The notes under the pieces: generated by a model
Told to the model about the DNA's origin: nothing
Seen by the model: the letters and a program-made list of their open reading frames with translations, nothing else
Databases searched by the model: none
Made by a program: the position numbers and the translations under genes
In this document: positions 1 to 8,693 of the stretch, piece by piece
Layout of the letters: each line of letters begins with the position of its first letter
How positions within the stretch are numbered: position 1 is the stretch's first letter
Assembly (NCBI RefSeq): GCF_000218785.1
Contig: NZ_AFPO01000020.1
Location: 124,001-188,000, forward strand
Reading direction: 5' to 3'
Length of the DNA: 64,000 bases
Origin: Idiomarina sp. A28L
GTDB lineage: Bacteria > Pseudomonadota > Gammaproteobacteria > Enterobacterales > Alteromonadaceae

Positions 1-648
1 ATATCTAGCGTGCGTAGCCAATCTGAATATTTCGGTAGCGATCAAACGACTTGGTCGGCACAACGATATGGTTTCGAAAATAATCAAATTGCAGGTACAC
101 AAATAACCTACGCTGAGTTTCCTCAGCTTAATAGTATTACCGTTACGGATAGCCCTTATAATAACGAAATGCGCAGAGTAAGAACCTTTACAGGTAGCAA
201 CTTAAGTAATATGTACACCACTTTCCAAGGGGCCATTTACGGGTGGTTTTACACTTATCATAACAACCAAGTACTAGCCACTTCTTGCATGTGGCAAAAT
301 CAAAATATGGCTGAATCAGTTTGTTATCGCTTTTCTGTCAATTCACCACTTAGTGAGTTCGTAGGTATTGGCATTATTTTACCGCCCGATTTGCGTGGGC
401 GTTTTCAGGTGCATGGTTTGTTTCACCCAAGTTCTGCTTCGAAAGAAGGTTTAACTGTAGGCGATACAATATTGGCAATTAATGGCGTGGCGCTCACCGA
501 AATGCACGATACCACCTACGTACAAAGCAATCTGCGTGGGCCCGAGGGAAGTACGGTTACGGTTACCGTTCTTACTGAAGGTGCTATACAAAGCAAAGAA
601 ATAGAATTAACTCGCTCACGAATCAGAAACCCAACATTGAGTAATTAG
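1..648 (+). CDS. C-terminal part of a PDZ-domain protein (5' end outside window)
   Basis: The reading frame is open from base 1, so the GTG at position 10 is probably internal and the true start lies upstream. About 120 residues of unrecognised sequence rich in Tyr, Asn and Thr are followed by a PDZ-like domain in the last 90 residues. That domain shows GLTVGDTILAINGVAL and a downstream RGPEGSTVTVTVL strand, typical of PDZ modules that bind C-terminal peptides in envelope proteases and scaffolds. No protease motif is visible in this part. The name and cellular role stay open because the N-terminus is missing. A hairpin follows the stop codon. Confidence 0.7.
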   Translation: MSSVRSQSEYFGSDQTTWSAQRYGFENNQIAGTQITYAEFPQLNSITVTDSPYNNEMRRVRTFTGSNLSNMYTTFQGAIYGWFYTYHNNQVLATSCMWQNQNMAESVCYRFSVNSPLSEFVGIGIILPPDLRGRFQVHGLFHPSSASKEGLTVGDTILAINGVALTEMHDTTYVQSNLRGPEGSTVTVTVLTEGAIQSKEIELTRSRIRNPTLSN

Positions 649-677
649 GTGCTAAATTGGCACTAGCACATACGATA

Positions 678-711
678 GAGCCGCCACTTCAATTATACGA
701 ATTGGCGGCTC
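678..711 (+). terminator. Hairpin between convergent genes, possible weak terminator
   Basis: An 8-bp GAGCCGCC/GGCGGCTC stem with an extra AATT/AATT pairing inside lies between the PDZ gene and the end of the acyl-CoA synthetase gene. Neither strand has a strong T-tract, so this may be a weak bidirectional terminator or only an mRNA-end stabiliser. Confidence 0.45.
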
Positions 712-736
712 CCTAGTTTATTCAAGCTGGCTTTAC

Positions 737-2230
737 CTAAGAATTCATAGCTCGTAGTTCGTGTTTTAGCACTTTACCATTTGCATTATGAGGAAGCTCT
801 TGCATTACCTCAATGTGCCGAGGAATCTTGTAATCAGCAAGCAAAGGCTTTAAATGCTCTTTTAAGCTAGTTTCAACGTTAATTAACTCAGCTTTTAATA
901 CCACACATGCTTTCACTGATTCTCCCCATTGCTCATGAGGAATCCCAATTACCGCGGCCTCAAGAACCGCCGGGTGCTTAGCAAGCGCATCTTCGATCTC
1001 GCGAGGATATACATTTACGCCGCCTGAGATAATCAAATCTTTCTGCCGATCTTTGATCCAATAAAAACCATCTTCATCGCGAATAGCAATATCGCCCGTA
1101 CGCAGCCAACCATCACTAGTGAATGTATCTGCTGTGGCTTCCGGTTTGTTCCAATATTCAAGCATTAAACCTTCACCTATAATCTGCATCTCGCCCGGCT
1201 CATTATCACCCACAGGGTTGTTCTCTTCATCGACCAACCGTACTTCAGTAAAAATAGCCGCACGTTTACCTACAGAACCAGCTTTTGATGCATGCTCTTC
1301 CGGCAAAAGTAATGAACCAGTTGGGCCCGCTTCCGTTAGGCCATAAACGCAATAAAAACGTTCTGAATGGAATGCTTTTTGCGCCAGTTTCGCATGGTCG
1401 CCAGCCAGAGGCCCGCCACCATAAATCCAATGTGTCATTGAGCTGAGATCACGATTAGCTACATCCGGATGTTGTGCTGTTAGCAAATACGCCACCGGCG
1501 CGCCAAAGAAATGCGTTGTGCGCTCTTTTTCAACTAGATCAAGTAATAAATCTGGCGTAAATGTGGGTGCTATCACATGCGTACAACCTACTATGGTGCC
1601 ACCCACTAAGGAAAGATTTAAGGGTGCTGAGTGGGTAAAAGGCATTAAGCTTAATAGACGGCTTTCCGGTTGATAATGCATTTCCACCGCGAACATCATA
1701 CCTACATGCAATAATGCAGAATGATTAAACAAAACCCCCTTTGGCCGACCGGTAGTTCCCGATGTATACAACAGGCAACAGGGATCTTCTGGGTCACTAT
1801 CACACACAATAGCATCTGCAGGTAAGCCATCAAGCATAGCATTTACATCATCAAGCCAAAGCGAAGCGAAGCCATTTTCGTGAATTGGTTTAATTGATCC
1901 ATCGGTATGCATGCATGTGATTGCCAACCGAGCACCGCTATCGTCCAATATATATTCCAACTCAGGCGTTGCTAATCGAACATTAATCGGAACCACAACA
2001 GCACCAAGGCGCTGAATTGCGAAATAGCTAACTACAAAGGCGTAACAGTTTGGCAGTAACAGAGCTACCCTATCACCATCTTGAATACCCTGTTCATCGC
2101 GCAAATAACTCGCTAGTTGATTAACGTGAATATCAAGCTCCCCCCAAGAGTGACGTGAGTTTGGTGTTATTACCGCCTCATTACGCGTGTATTTCCGACC
2201 ATTTCTGGCCACATATCCTGGGATATTCAT
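737..2230 (-). CDS. Acyl-CoA synthetase (AMP-binding, class I adenylate-forming)
   Basis: A 497-residue enzyme that should activate a carboxylic acid to its acyl-CoA by way of an acyl-adenylate. The P-loop-like motif LLYTSGTTGRPKGV lies near residue 152. It is followed by the YGLTEAG motif, the hinge region GWLRTGDIAIRDEDGF, and the C-terminal KDRQKDLIISGGVNVYP and NGKVLKHELR segments, the last holding the expected catalytic Lys. Length fits medium- or long-chain and aromatic acid CoA ligases, so the substrate cannot be fixed. It lies 51 bp downstream of an AidB-type acyl-CoA dehydrogenase on the same strand, which suggests a shared fatty or branched acyl catabolic role. Confidence 0.88.
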   Translation of the reverse strand: MNIPGYVARNGRKYTRNEAVITPNSRHSWGELDIHVNQLASYLRDEQGIQDGDRVALLLPNCYAFVVSYFAIQRLGAVVVPINVRLATPELEYILDDSGARLAITCMHTDGSIKPIHENGFASLWLDDVNAMLDGLPADAIVCDSDPEDPCCLLYTSGTTGRPKGVLFNHSALLHVGMMFAVEMHYQPESRLLSLMPFTHSAPLNLSLVGGTIVGCTHVIAPTFTPDLLLDLVEKERTTHFFGAPVAYLLTAQHPDVANRDLSSMTHWIYGGGPLAGDHAKLAQKAFHSERFYCVYGLTEAGPTGSLLLPEEHASKAGSVGKRAAIFTEVRLVDEENNPVGDNEPGEMQIIGEGLMLEYWNKPEATADTFTSDGWLRTGDIAIRDEDGFYWIKDRQKDLIISGGVNVYPREIEDALAKHPAVLEAAVIGIPHEQWGESVKACVVLKAELINVETSLKEHLKPLLADYKIPRHIEVMQELPHNANGKVLKHELRAMNS

Positions 2231-2281
2231 AAGTTTCCCCTCTCGTTATTTTTAATTATTAGTTGAGTGAGTGTATCGATA

Positions 2282-3955
2282 TTAAAGCTGCACTCTCGCA
2301 CGGTTAATAATAGCTTCACAATCCACATTAATTGGCAGGTTGCCGTAATTCAAACCCGTGTGTCCAGATAAGCGCCCTGCGCAGAAGCCTTCAGCCACAG
2401 ATTGCGGGGCGTGCTGCAGTAGCAAAGCCCCTTGCAATGCAAGAGCCATCCTATCGGCGATGTTACGCGCTCGATACTGTAAATTACTCGAATCCGTGAA
2501 GCTGTTTTTTAAATCGGCCATAAAGCTATCAAAGCGCCGGTCGGCACCCTGAGCTCGTTTTAATTCTTCAAAATAAGCATCAAGAACCTCAGGTTCTTTA
2601 TCTATCGCACGCAAAATATCTAAACATTGCACATTACCACTACCTTCCCATATTGCGTTTATCGGCGATTCTCGAAACAACCGTGCCATAATGTGAGTTT
2701 CCATTACGCCAGTACCACCAACTACTTCCATAGCCTCATAAGAATGATTTGGTGTGCGTTTGCATATCCAATATTTGCCAATCGGCGTTGCAATTCGTGA
2801 TAGCAATCGTTCATGCTCGTTGTCTTGATTATCCATCGCCCGAGCTATCCGCATCATGTAAGTCATTGCAGCTTCGCTTTCAAGAGCGAGATCCGCGAGA
2901 ACATTTTGCATGAGCGGTTGTTTGCTCAAAGTTTCTCCAAATGCAGCTCGATGATCGCAATGATGGATAGCTTGCACTAACGCTTGCCGCATACCCGCTG
3001 AGGAACCAATCATGCAATCGTAGCGAGTCATGGCCACCATTTCGATAATAGTATTTACGCCACGCCCCTCCTCCCCAACCATCCAAGCTAGGGCACCACG
3101 CAGCTCAGTTTCACTAGATGCGTTGGCAACGTTACCCATTTTATCTTTCAGTTGCTGAATCTGTAATGGATTTTTACTTCCATCTGGGCGCCAGCGTGGC
3201 AACAGAAAGCAGCTCAAGCCCGATTCTGTTTGCGCTAACACCAAAAAAGCATCGCACATAGGAGCAGATACAAACCACTTGTGCCCCACTAATTCGTACG
3301 CTTCACCCGCTCCGCCTTTACCTAACGGGTATGCGCGAGTTGTATTACGGCGAACATCAGAACCACCCTGTTTTTCTGTCATTGCCATGCCAATGGTTAG
3401 CCCTGCTTTTTCGTTCTCCGGCACATTTCGTGAATCATAGTGAGGCGCCATTATTCGAGCCCCAAACTTGGTTAATAATTCGGGTTGGTGTTTTAGTGCA
3501 GGAATAGCCGCAAATGTCATGGTAATCGGGCAGCCATGTGCCGCTTCAACTTGCGTATGCATGTAATATTTTGCAGCACGCGCTACATGTGCTCCAGATT
3601 TCGGGTTACTCCACGGGCTGGCATGCAAGCCATTCTCAATGCCTATTCGCATCAATTGGTGATAAGCAGGATGAAATTTTATTTCATCCACGCGATTGCC
3701 ATAACGATCATGAGTTCGAAGCTGCGGCTTCTGCGCATTTGCATCAAATCCAAGTGCTATAGTTTCACTACGACCAGCCAACTCACCGAACTTTGCAACA
3801 TCAGCCAAAGCCCACTCGGCTCCCTCTCTCACTAACGCCTCTTGTAATGCATTATCCGCCAAAAAAACATTGTAGTTTTCTAGAGGCTGCGGCTGATTCT
3901 CAACCTCATGCGTACTTGCTAGAAAACGGTCGACCTTAAATGGCTTATTCATCAT
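2282..3955 (-). CDS. aidB: AidB-family acyl-CoA dehydrogenase
   Basis: The protein has 557 residues from the preferred start. E. coli AidB has about 541 and is a flavin-binding, isovaleryl-CoA-dehydrogenase-like protein that also binds DNA and is induced by alkylation. Hallmarks are GMAMTEKQGGSDVRRNTTRA, LVGHKWFVSAPMCDAFLVLA, MTRYDCMIGSSAGMRQA and NAIWEGSGNVQCLDILRA. I chose the ATG at 3955 because AGAGGAA lies 4-5 bases upstream; the longer frame from 3988 has no such site, and an in-frame ATG at 3952 is also possible. The next gene downstream encodes an acyl-CoA synthetase and the next upstream TrxC. Whether it acts in DNA damage or in acyl-CoA oxidation is not decided by the sequence. Confidence 0.88.
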   Translation of the reverse strand: MMNKPFKVDRFLASTHEVENQPQPLENYNVFLADNALQEALVREGAEWALADVAKFGELAGRSETIALGFDANAQKPQLRTHDRYGNRVDEIKFHPAYHQLMRIGIENGLHASPWSNPKSGAHVARAAKYYMHTQVEAAHGCPITMTFAAIPALKHQPELLTKFGARIMAPHYDSRNVPENEKAGLTIGMAMTEKQGGSDVRRNTTRAYPLGKGGAGEAYELVGHKWFVSAPMCDAFLVLAQTESGLSCFLLPRWRPDGSKNPLQIQQLKDKMGNVANASSETELRGALAWMVGEEGRGVNTIIEMVAMTRYDCMIGSSAGMRQALVQAIHHCDHRAAFGETLSKQPLMQNVLADLALESEAAMTYMMRIARAMDNQDNEHERLLSRIATPIGKYWICKRTPNHSYEAMEVVGGTGVMETHIMARLFRESPINAIWEGSGNVQCLDILRAIDKEPEVLDAYFEELKRAQGADRRFDSFMADLKNSFTDSSNLQYRARNIADRMALALQGALLLQHAPQSVAEGFCAGRLSGHTGLNYGNLPINVDCEAIINRARVQL

Positions 3956-4002
3956 TGTTTCCTCTGCAAACACTCGGAGCGATCTCAACAGTTATGCAAA
4001 CG

Positions 4003-4449
4003 TTACCAGCCCACGCCACCCAAAACTTCTTCCAACCATTTATGTAATTGCTGTGGAGACATAGCACCAGAAACCCGCGCCAGCTCTTGTTCGTGATGAA
4101 AAATAGCTATTGTTGGAATACTCCGAATATTATAACGCTGGCCCAAAACCGTTTCGTTTTGAGTATTGGCTTTTACAAAGCGTGCTCGTTCCGCAAAAGG
4201 TGCCGCAACCATTTCAAATATCGGTGCGAACTGTTTACAAGGCCCACACCAAGGCGCCCAAAAATCTACCACCACGGGTAGATCGCTGCTCATATGTGCC
4301 TTCAAGTTATTTAAAGTTAAATCAAACGGAACACCGGTAATTAATTTTTCTTTACAGGCACCACAATGAGGGTGTGCTGACAGTTTTTCTTTTGGAAATT
4401 TATTGCGCTGCCCGCATGCTGGGCAAGCCACAACCACGCTGTTATTCAT
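4003..4449 (-). CDS. trxC: Thioredoxin 2 (TrxC)
   Basis: A 148-residue cytoplasmic disulfide reductase. The N-terminus carries a zinc-ribbon of two CxxC pairs (CPACGQ and CGACKE), the mark that separates TrxC from TrxA. The thioredoxin fold follows with the active site FWAPWCGPCKQFAP and the cis-Pro region IRSIPT. The ATG at 4449 is preferred over an in-frame codon at 4467 because GGGGGA sits just upstream. It lies 47 bp upstream of aidB, so co-transcription is plausible. TrxC is often linked to oxidative-stress defence; no regulator site was recognised here. Confidence 0.95.
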   Translation of the reverse strand: MNNSVVVACPACGQRNKFPKEKLSAHPHCGACKEKLITGVPFDLTLNNLKAHMSSDLPVVVDFWAPWCGPCKQFAPIFEMVAAPFAERARFVKANTQNETVLGQRYNIRSIPTIAIFHHEQELARVSGAMSPQQLHKWLEEVLGGVGW

Positions 4450-4479
4450 ATATCCCCCGCACAACACAAATCGGAAAAG

Positions 4480-4872
4480 TTAAGCACTCCAAATACTCCA
4501 GATTAAACCTGCAACTGCGGCAGAGATTAATAACAAAATATAGAAGAGTGCAGTGATACTGTACTTAATAAATGTCACTAAAACGGATTGTCGATAGAAG
4601 CGCTTTTGTGCCAAAAATAGATAAACCGGTAGCCATATCCAAAGCACATTTACCACCCATGGTAATGGCCACGTGAGCCAACTGCTGATGCCATATTTTA
4701 CCAAGCTTGAATGAAATAAATTAATCGCCAATATTGCCAGCAGAGATATCAGCATAAAGGCATGAGTATGCAATGCCAATACTACGTGCTCAATGTAGTA
4801 ACGCTTGCTACCGATATACATTAACTTCAGAAACAGTGCGAATATGGGCACACTGATGACAAAAAGGTCCAT
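4480..4872 (-). CDS. Short DUF3667-like membrane protein
   Basis: A 130-residue protein with about four hydrophobic segments. The stretch KRYYIEHVVLALHTHAFM resembles the conserved core of the DUF3667 family (typically YxEHLVFALHxHAF), usually found in the C-terminal half of longer proteins that start with a zinc ribbon. The zinc-ribbon half is absent, so this is either a naturally short member or the remnant of a longer gene. It lies between trxC and a tiny membrane protein gene. Function is unknown for the family. The assignment rests on my recall of the motif. Confidence 0.6.
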   Translation of the reverse strand: MDLFVISVPIFALFLKLMYIGSKRYYIEHVVLALHTHAFMLISLLAILAINLFHSSLVKYGISSWLTWPLPWVVNVLWIWLPVYLFLAQKRFYRQSVLVTFIKYSITALFYILLLISAAVAGLIWSIWSA

Positions 4873-4922
4873 TGAGTTCGGTATTACAATTCAAACACAA
4901 GCGCTGATTGTCGGCATCCATA

Positions 4923-5030
4923 CTAACGCTTCTTTTCTTCATTGCGGAAGAACCAAATAAGATAACCGGCAATCAACGCGATAAACGCAACCGGGATAAA
5001 TACGAGCATCAGTACTGGCAACAACGACAT
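4923..5030 (-). CDS. Small single-pass membrane protein, 35 residues
   Basis: This short frame reads ATG TCG TTG TTG ... AAG CGT TAG. It encodes a hydrophobic N-terminal segment (LPVLMLVFIPVAFIALIAGY) followed by a charged tail ending NEEKKR, a typical N-out/C-in tail-anchored-like pattern. GGAG lies 7 bases upstream of the ATG, a good ribosome binding site. It fills the gap between the GAF-GGDEF-EAL gene and the DUF3667-like gene on the same strand. I do not recognise the family. The coding call rests on the binding site, the membrane-segment pattern and the fit into the gap. Confidence 0.6.
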   Translation of the reverse strand: MSLLPVLMLVFIPVAFIALIAGYLIWFFRNEEKKR

Positions 5031-5083
5031 TCAACTACTCCACATTTTAAATATTTAGCATGCAACTAGAACACCATAAGAAC

Positions 5084-6865
5084 TTAAGCATTACTCAACC
5101 AGAGTTTGGCAAATTCTTCGGCTGGCACAGGTTTCCCGCGCAAAAAACCTTGCATACAATAACAGCCCATATCCTTTAAAAGCCGCTCTTGCTCTACAGT
5201 TTCTACGCCTTCCGCTACTGTATCAAGCCCTAATGCATTAGCCATAGCAAGAATCGTAACTACAATTGAATGTTGATGATTACCGGGCTGCATATATTGA
5301 ATAAAAGACCGATCAATTTTTAGCACCGAAATTGGAAACTGGCTTAAATATGAAAGTGAGGAATAACCAGTTCCAAAATCATCCACTGCAATGATAAAAC
5401 CATTGTCATGCAAACGCTTTAACTGCTGCATTCCCTGATGTGGATTTCGCATCATAATGCTTTCAGTTAACTCTACTGCGAAAATACCACGGGGAAGCTC
5501 TGAAACCTTATCAATTAAATAGTTCGCCATGAAGGGATCGTCAAATTGGCGAGCAGAAATATTCACGCTTAGCGTTCCCTGAAACGTTTTATAATCTCTA
5601 AGCCAGCTTTTAAGTTGTGCCACCGCAGTACGCACCACCCAATCACCCAATAAGTGAATAAGGCCACGATCTTCAGCTAAAGCGATGAACTGCAAAGGCG
5701 ATACAGCTCCTAATTCCGCGTCATTCCATCGGCATAAAGCTTCAGCACCGCAAAGTTCACCTGTTCTTACATCAAACTGAGGCTGGTAATATAATTCTAA
5801 GGTTTCTTCTTGCAACGCTAACTTTAAACGCTCGAGCATGTGCTGTTCATTTAAAAGCTCTTGGCTCATTGAATCATCATAAATTCTGCTTTGCGTTGTT
5901 ACCGTTCTAGCATGATTTAAAGCGATACTTGCCCGTTGTAATAACGAGCCTGGCATAGTTGAATCGGATGGGTAATGAGCTGCGCCAATTCGAACACTAA
6001 CGTTAAACAAACGATCTCCGGCAAGTAACGGCTCATGGAATGCAGCTTTTATATTTTCAATTGCTTGTGGCAGCAACCCTGGGCGAACAGCAGGTAGCAA
6101 AACACCAAATTCATCGCTACTAAAACGGGCAACAAAATCTTTTTCTTGTAGGAATTCACGAAGCCTTTCGGCTACCGCCGCTAACAATGCATCGCCAACT
6201 CCATGGCTGTAAGTATCATTTACTTCTTTGAAGCGGCGTATATTTACAACTAATAAACTTAAGCCTTCTTGATTCGCATCAGCCTTGTTAATTTCATTTT
6301 CTATCTGCTGCATAAACGCAGTTCGATTCGGTGCCCCCGTCACTGGATCGGTATACGCAAGCTCCTGCACTCGGCGTTCATTAGTTCGCCGCTGCAGCTC
6401 GGAACCTATCTGAGCTCCGGTGATACGCAATACTTCTCGGCACAACTCAGTATCCTCTATTGGCGTATTAGCCATAATCGCAATTAAACCAAGTTTATTG
6501 CCTTTTCTATCGATAATGGGAAAACCAAGATAGCTTTCAATACCGAGCTCAACCAGCATCTTATCTTCAGGAAATGCTGCGGCTACTTTTGAGGGATAAA
6601 CGCATGCTTCACGGGCGGATACTTTTTCACAGGGCGTGCCCGCAAGTGGATAATTGATATTCTCAGAATGCTGACCATTGGAAAAGAAAGAGCGCACACT
6701 GGCTGTTTTGCCATGTTCCTCAACGCGCGCTATAAGCACATGCTCAACGCAGAGGATTACAGAAAGCCTCTGCGTTAGGATATCGAAAAACTCTTCTTGT
6801 TCACTCATCGTGAACACATCGGCTAATCCTTGAAAAACCGAATTGGTAACATTGTTACTGGGCAT
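5084..6865 (-). CDS. GAF-GGDEF(degenerate)-EAL cyclic-di-GMP phosphodiesterase
   Basis: A 593-residue cytoplasmic protein: GAF sensor at about residues 15-160, GGDEF domain at 170-330, EAL domain at 345-590. The GGDEF signature reads SSDEF (residues 249-253), so cyclase activity is probably lost and the domain may only bind GTP. The EAL domain keeps its motifs: GAEALCRW with the Glu at residue 375, NISARQF, ELTES, VDDFGTGYSS and KIDRSFI. It is therefore predicted to hydrolyse c-di-GMP under control of a ligand bound by the GAF domain. No membrane segment is seen. It precedes a small membrane protein gene on the same strand. Confidence 0.92.
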   Translation of the reverse strand: MPSNNVTNSVFQGLADVFTMSEQEEFFDILTQRLSVILCVEHVLIARVEEHGKTASVRSFFSNGQHSENINYPLAGTPCEKVSAREACVYPSKVAAAFPEDKMLVELGIESYLGFPIIDRKGNKLGLIAIMANTPIEDTELCREVLRITGAQIGSELQRRTNERRVQELAYTDPVTGAPNRTAFMQQIENEINKADANQEGLSLLVVNIRRFKEVNDTYSHGVGDALLAAVAERLREFLQEKDFVARFSSDEFGVLLPAVRPGLLPQAIENIKAAFHEPLLAGDRLFNVSVRIGAAHYPSDSTMPGSLLQRASIALNHARTVTTQSRIYDDSMSQELLNEQHMLERLKLALQEETLELYYQPQFDVRTGELCGAEALCRWNDAELGAVSPLQFIALAEDRGLIHLLGDWVVRTAVAQLKSWLRDYKTFQGTLSVNISARQFDDPFMANYLIDKVSELPRGIFAVELTESIMMRNPHQGMQQLKRLHDNGFIIAVDDFGTGYSSLSYLSQFPISVLKIDRSFIQYMQPGNHQHSIVVTILAMANALGLDTVAEGVETVEQERLLKDMGCYCMQGFLRGKPVPAEEFAKLWLSNA

Positions 6866-7071
6866 ATTTATCTCTCATCGAGAAAACCTAGTTATCGAAC
6901 AACAAAGTGCCCAAGGCAAACTGGAGCAGGAACACCTATCAACCTATAAGTTATTACTATAACTGCGATTTTTATGTTTCGATAGTTTGCTTACCTAAGA
7001 TTAGGGGAAACCCCCACAGCGCTAATGCGCCTCGTTAGAATAACTCATCACGACACATTTTGACGTAAGTA

Positions 7072-8625
7072 CTATAGTAGCCAATCGATAGGTAAAAGCG
7101 AGAAAAACCATGCGGAGCTTCGCTGCAGCCAGCTAGTTCCTGGCTCGATATCATGCCGTTGAACGCGCCCAGGGGAGCGTTCAATCCAATATAAACGCCC
7201 ACTCGCAGAAATTTTTAATTCATAGGCTTGCTGCGGCATTCGCTCTTTAAAGGTTTCATCAATAACCTGCGCTATATCAGGGCTATCAATAACAAAACCA
7301 AGTTCGGTATTAAGAGCAACCGACCGAGGATCGAAATTAAACGAGCCCACAAACACACGCTCGCCATCTACTGCGAAGGTTTTTGCATGTAAACTTCCGG
7401 CCCCGCTCCCAAAACGAGCAAGGCGATTATCATCATTGGCTAATTCACCTTCCGGTTGAATTTTTCGCATTTCAAAGATACGTATACCTGCTTTTAAAAG
7501 TGGTTTCCGCCACTTTGCATAACCTGCATGAACCATGGCCACATCAGTGGCCTCAAGGGAGTTGGTTAAAATAGTAATTTCTACCCCACGTTTTGCCATA
7601 TTAATTAACGCTTCTGTTCCGGCCCTTGTGGGCACAAAATAAGGCGAAACAAGTTCTAAGTATGAGCTAGGTTCACCTAATATTTTGGCTAATTGATTGC
7701 TAATAAGCTGTTCGCCTGTAGCATCACCCAAGCCTTTACTTGGATCATCGCTAACCATGGTGATATCAACCCAATCAAACGCCACTTCTCCCGCTAACAC
7801 AGACCCAATAAACGCCGTATCCATTACCTCTGTCATGTACGCCAATAATTCAGCCTGCTCGTGCAAAATTAGGGAAACAGGCTGTGGCTGATAACGCGAA
7901 CGCGGAGAAGTAGTATCAATAATTTGATGAAGGGGGTAAGAACTCGCACTATGCCAAAACAAATCAAAATCAGCGGAAACTTCTCGCACCACTGGGCCAA
8001 CCGCAAGTACATCTAAGTCATTAAATAGCATGCCCTCACCAGCGCCAAAATAGGCATCGCCAACGTTTCTTCCGCCCACTATAGTAGCCACGTTATCAGC
8101 TGTGAACGATTTATTGTGCATGCGCCGATTGGCTCTATCAAAATCGGTAATAAAGCCCAAAATACGGGAACGTCGGTACACGAAAGGGTTAAATAAACGA
8201 ACTTCGAAGTTAGGATGGTTGTGAGCGTATTGCAAATAGCCTTCAAGAGCTGTTGTATTTAAATCATCGAGCAATAGCCGAACTCTTACACCACGCTCAG
8301 CCGCTTCATATAACGAAGAAAAAAGTAGTAAGCCGGTATCGTCCGCACGCCATATGTAGTACTGAACGTCTAAAGTTTTTTCCGCTTCCTCTGCTAACAA
8401 AATACGAGCGGCAAATGCATCCCAGGCATCGGCCAATGGAATAATTCCAGAATGATCATTACGTTCATTTTGTTCGGCGGCAATCGCTCGGCCAATTGTG
8501 GTATTCGCTGCTTTCTCAGGGGAAAGCGCTTGACTCAGGCTGCGCTCATTCAAGGGCGGTAAGCTTGCGCACCCTGCTACACTAAAAATGCACACTAAGC
8601 ACAATGTAAAATGCAAAACTTTCAC
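7072..8625 (-). CDS. clsC: Phospholipase D-family lipoprotein, ClsC-like cardiolipin synthase
   Basis: The 517-residue protein begins with a lipoprotein signal peptide with lipobox VAGC near residue 19. Two HKD motifs mark the PLD fold: HNKSFTADNVATIVGGRNVG in the first half and HAKTFAVDGERVFVGSFNFD in the second. This matches the ClsC/YmdC branch, which makes cardiolipin from phosphatidylglycerol and phosphatidylethanolamine, and is a little longer than the E. coli protein. Some PLD-family lipoproteins have other substrates, so the exact reaction is inferred. It stands between two c-di-GMP genes on the same strand but with gaps that allow separate transcription. Confidence 0.85.
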   Translation of the reverse strand: MKVLHFTLCLVCIFSVAGCASLPPLNERSLSQALSPEKAANTTIGRAIAAEQNERNDHSGIIPLADAWDAFAARILLAEEAEKTLDVQYYIWRADDTGLLLFSSLYEAAERGVRVRLLLDDLNTTALEGYLQYAHNHPNFEVRLFNPFVYRRSRILGFITDFDRANRRMHNKSFTADNVATIVGGRNVGDAYFGAGEGMLFNDLDVLAVGPVVREVSADFDLFWHSASSYPLHQIIDTTSPRSRYQPQPVSLILHEQAELLAYMTEVMDTAFIGSVLAGEVAFDWVDITMVSDDPSKGLGDATGEQLISNQLAKILGEPSSYLELVSPYFVPTRAGTEALINMAKRGVEITILTNSLEATDVAMVHAGYAKWRKPLLKAGIRIFEMRKIQPEGELANDDNRLARFGSGAGSLHAKTFAVDGERVFVGSFNFDPRSVALNTELGFVIDSPDIAQVIDETFKERMPQQAYELKISASGRLYWIERSPGRVQRHDIEPGTSWLQRSSAWFFSLLPIDWLL

Positions 8626-8693
8626 TAATCCAACTTCCTTTTGGCAAAGCCGTTGAGCAACTCGAAGCTTTCGGGAGAAATAATTGGATGATT

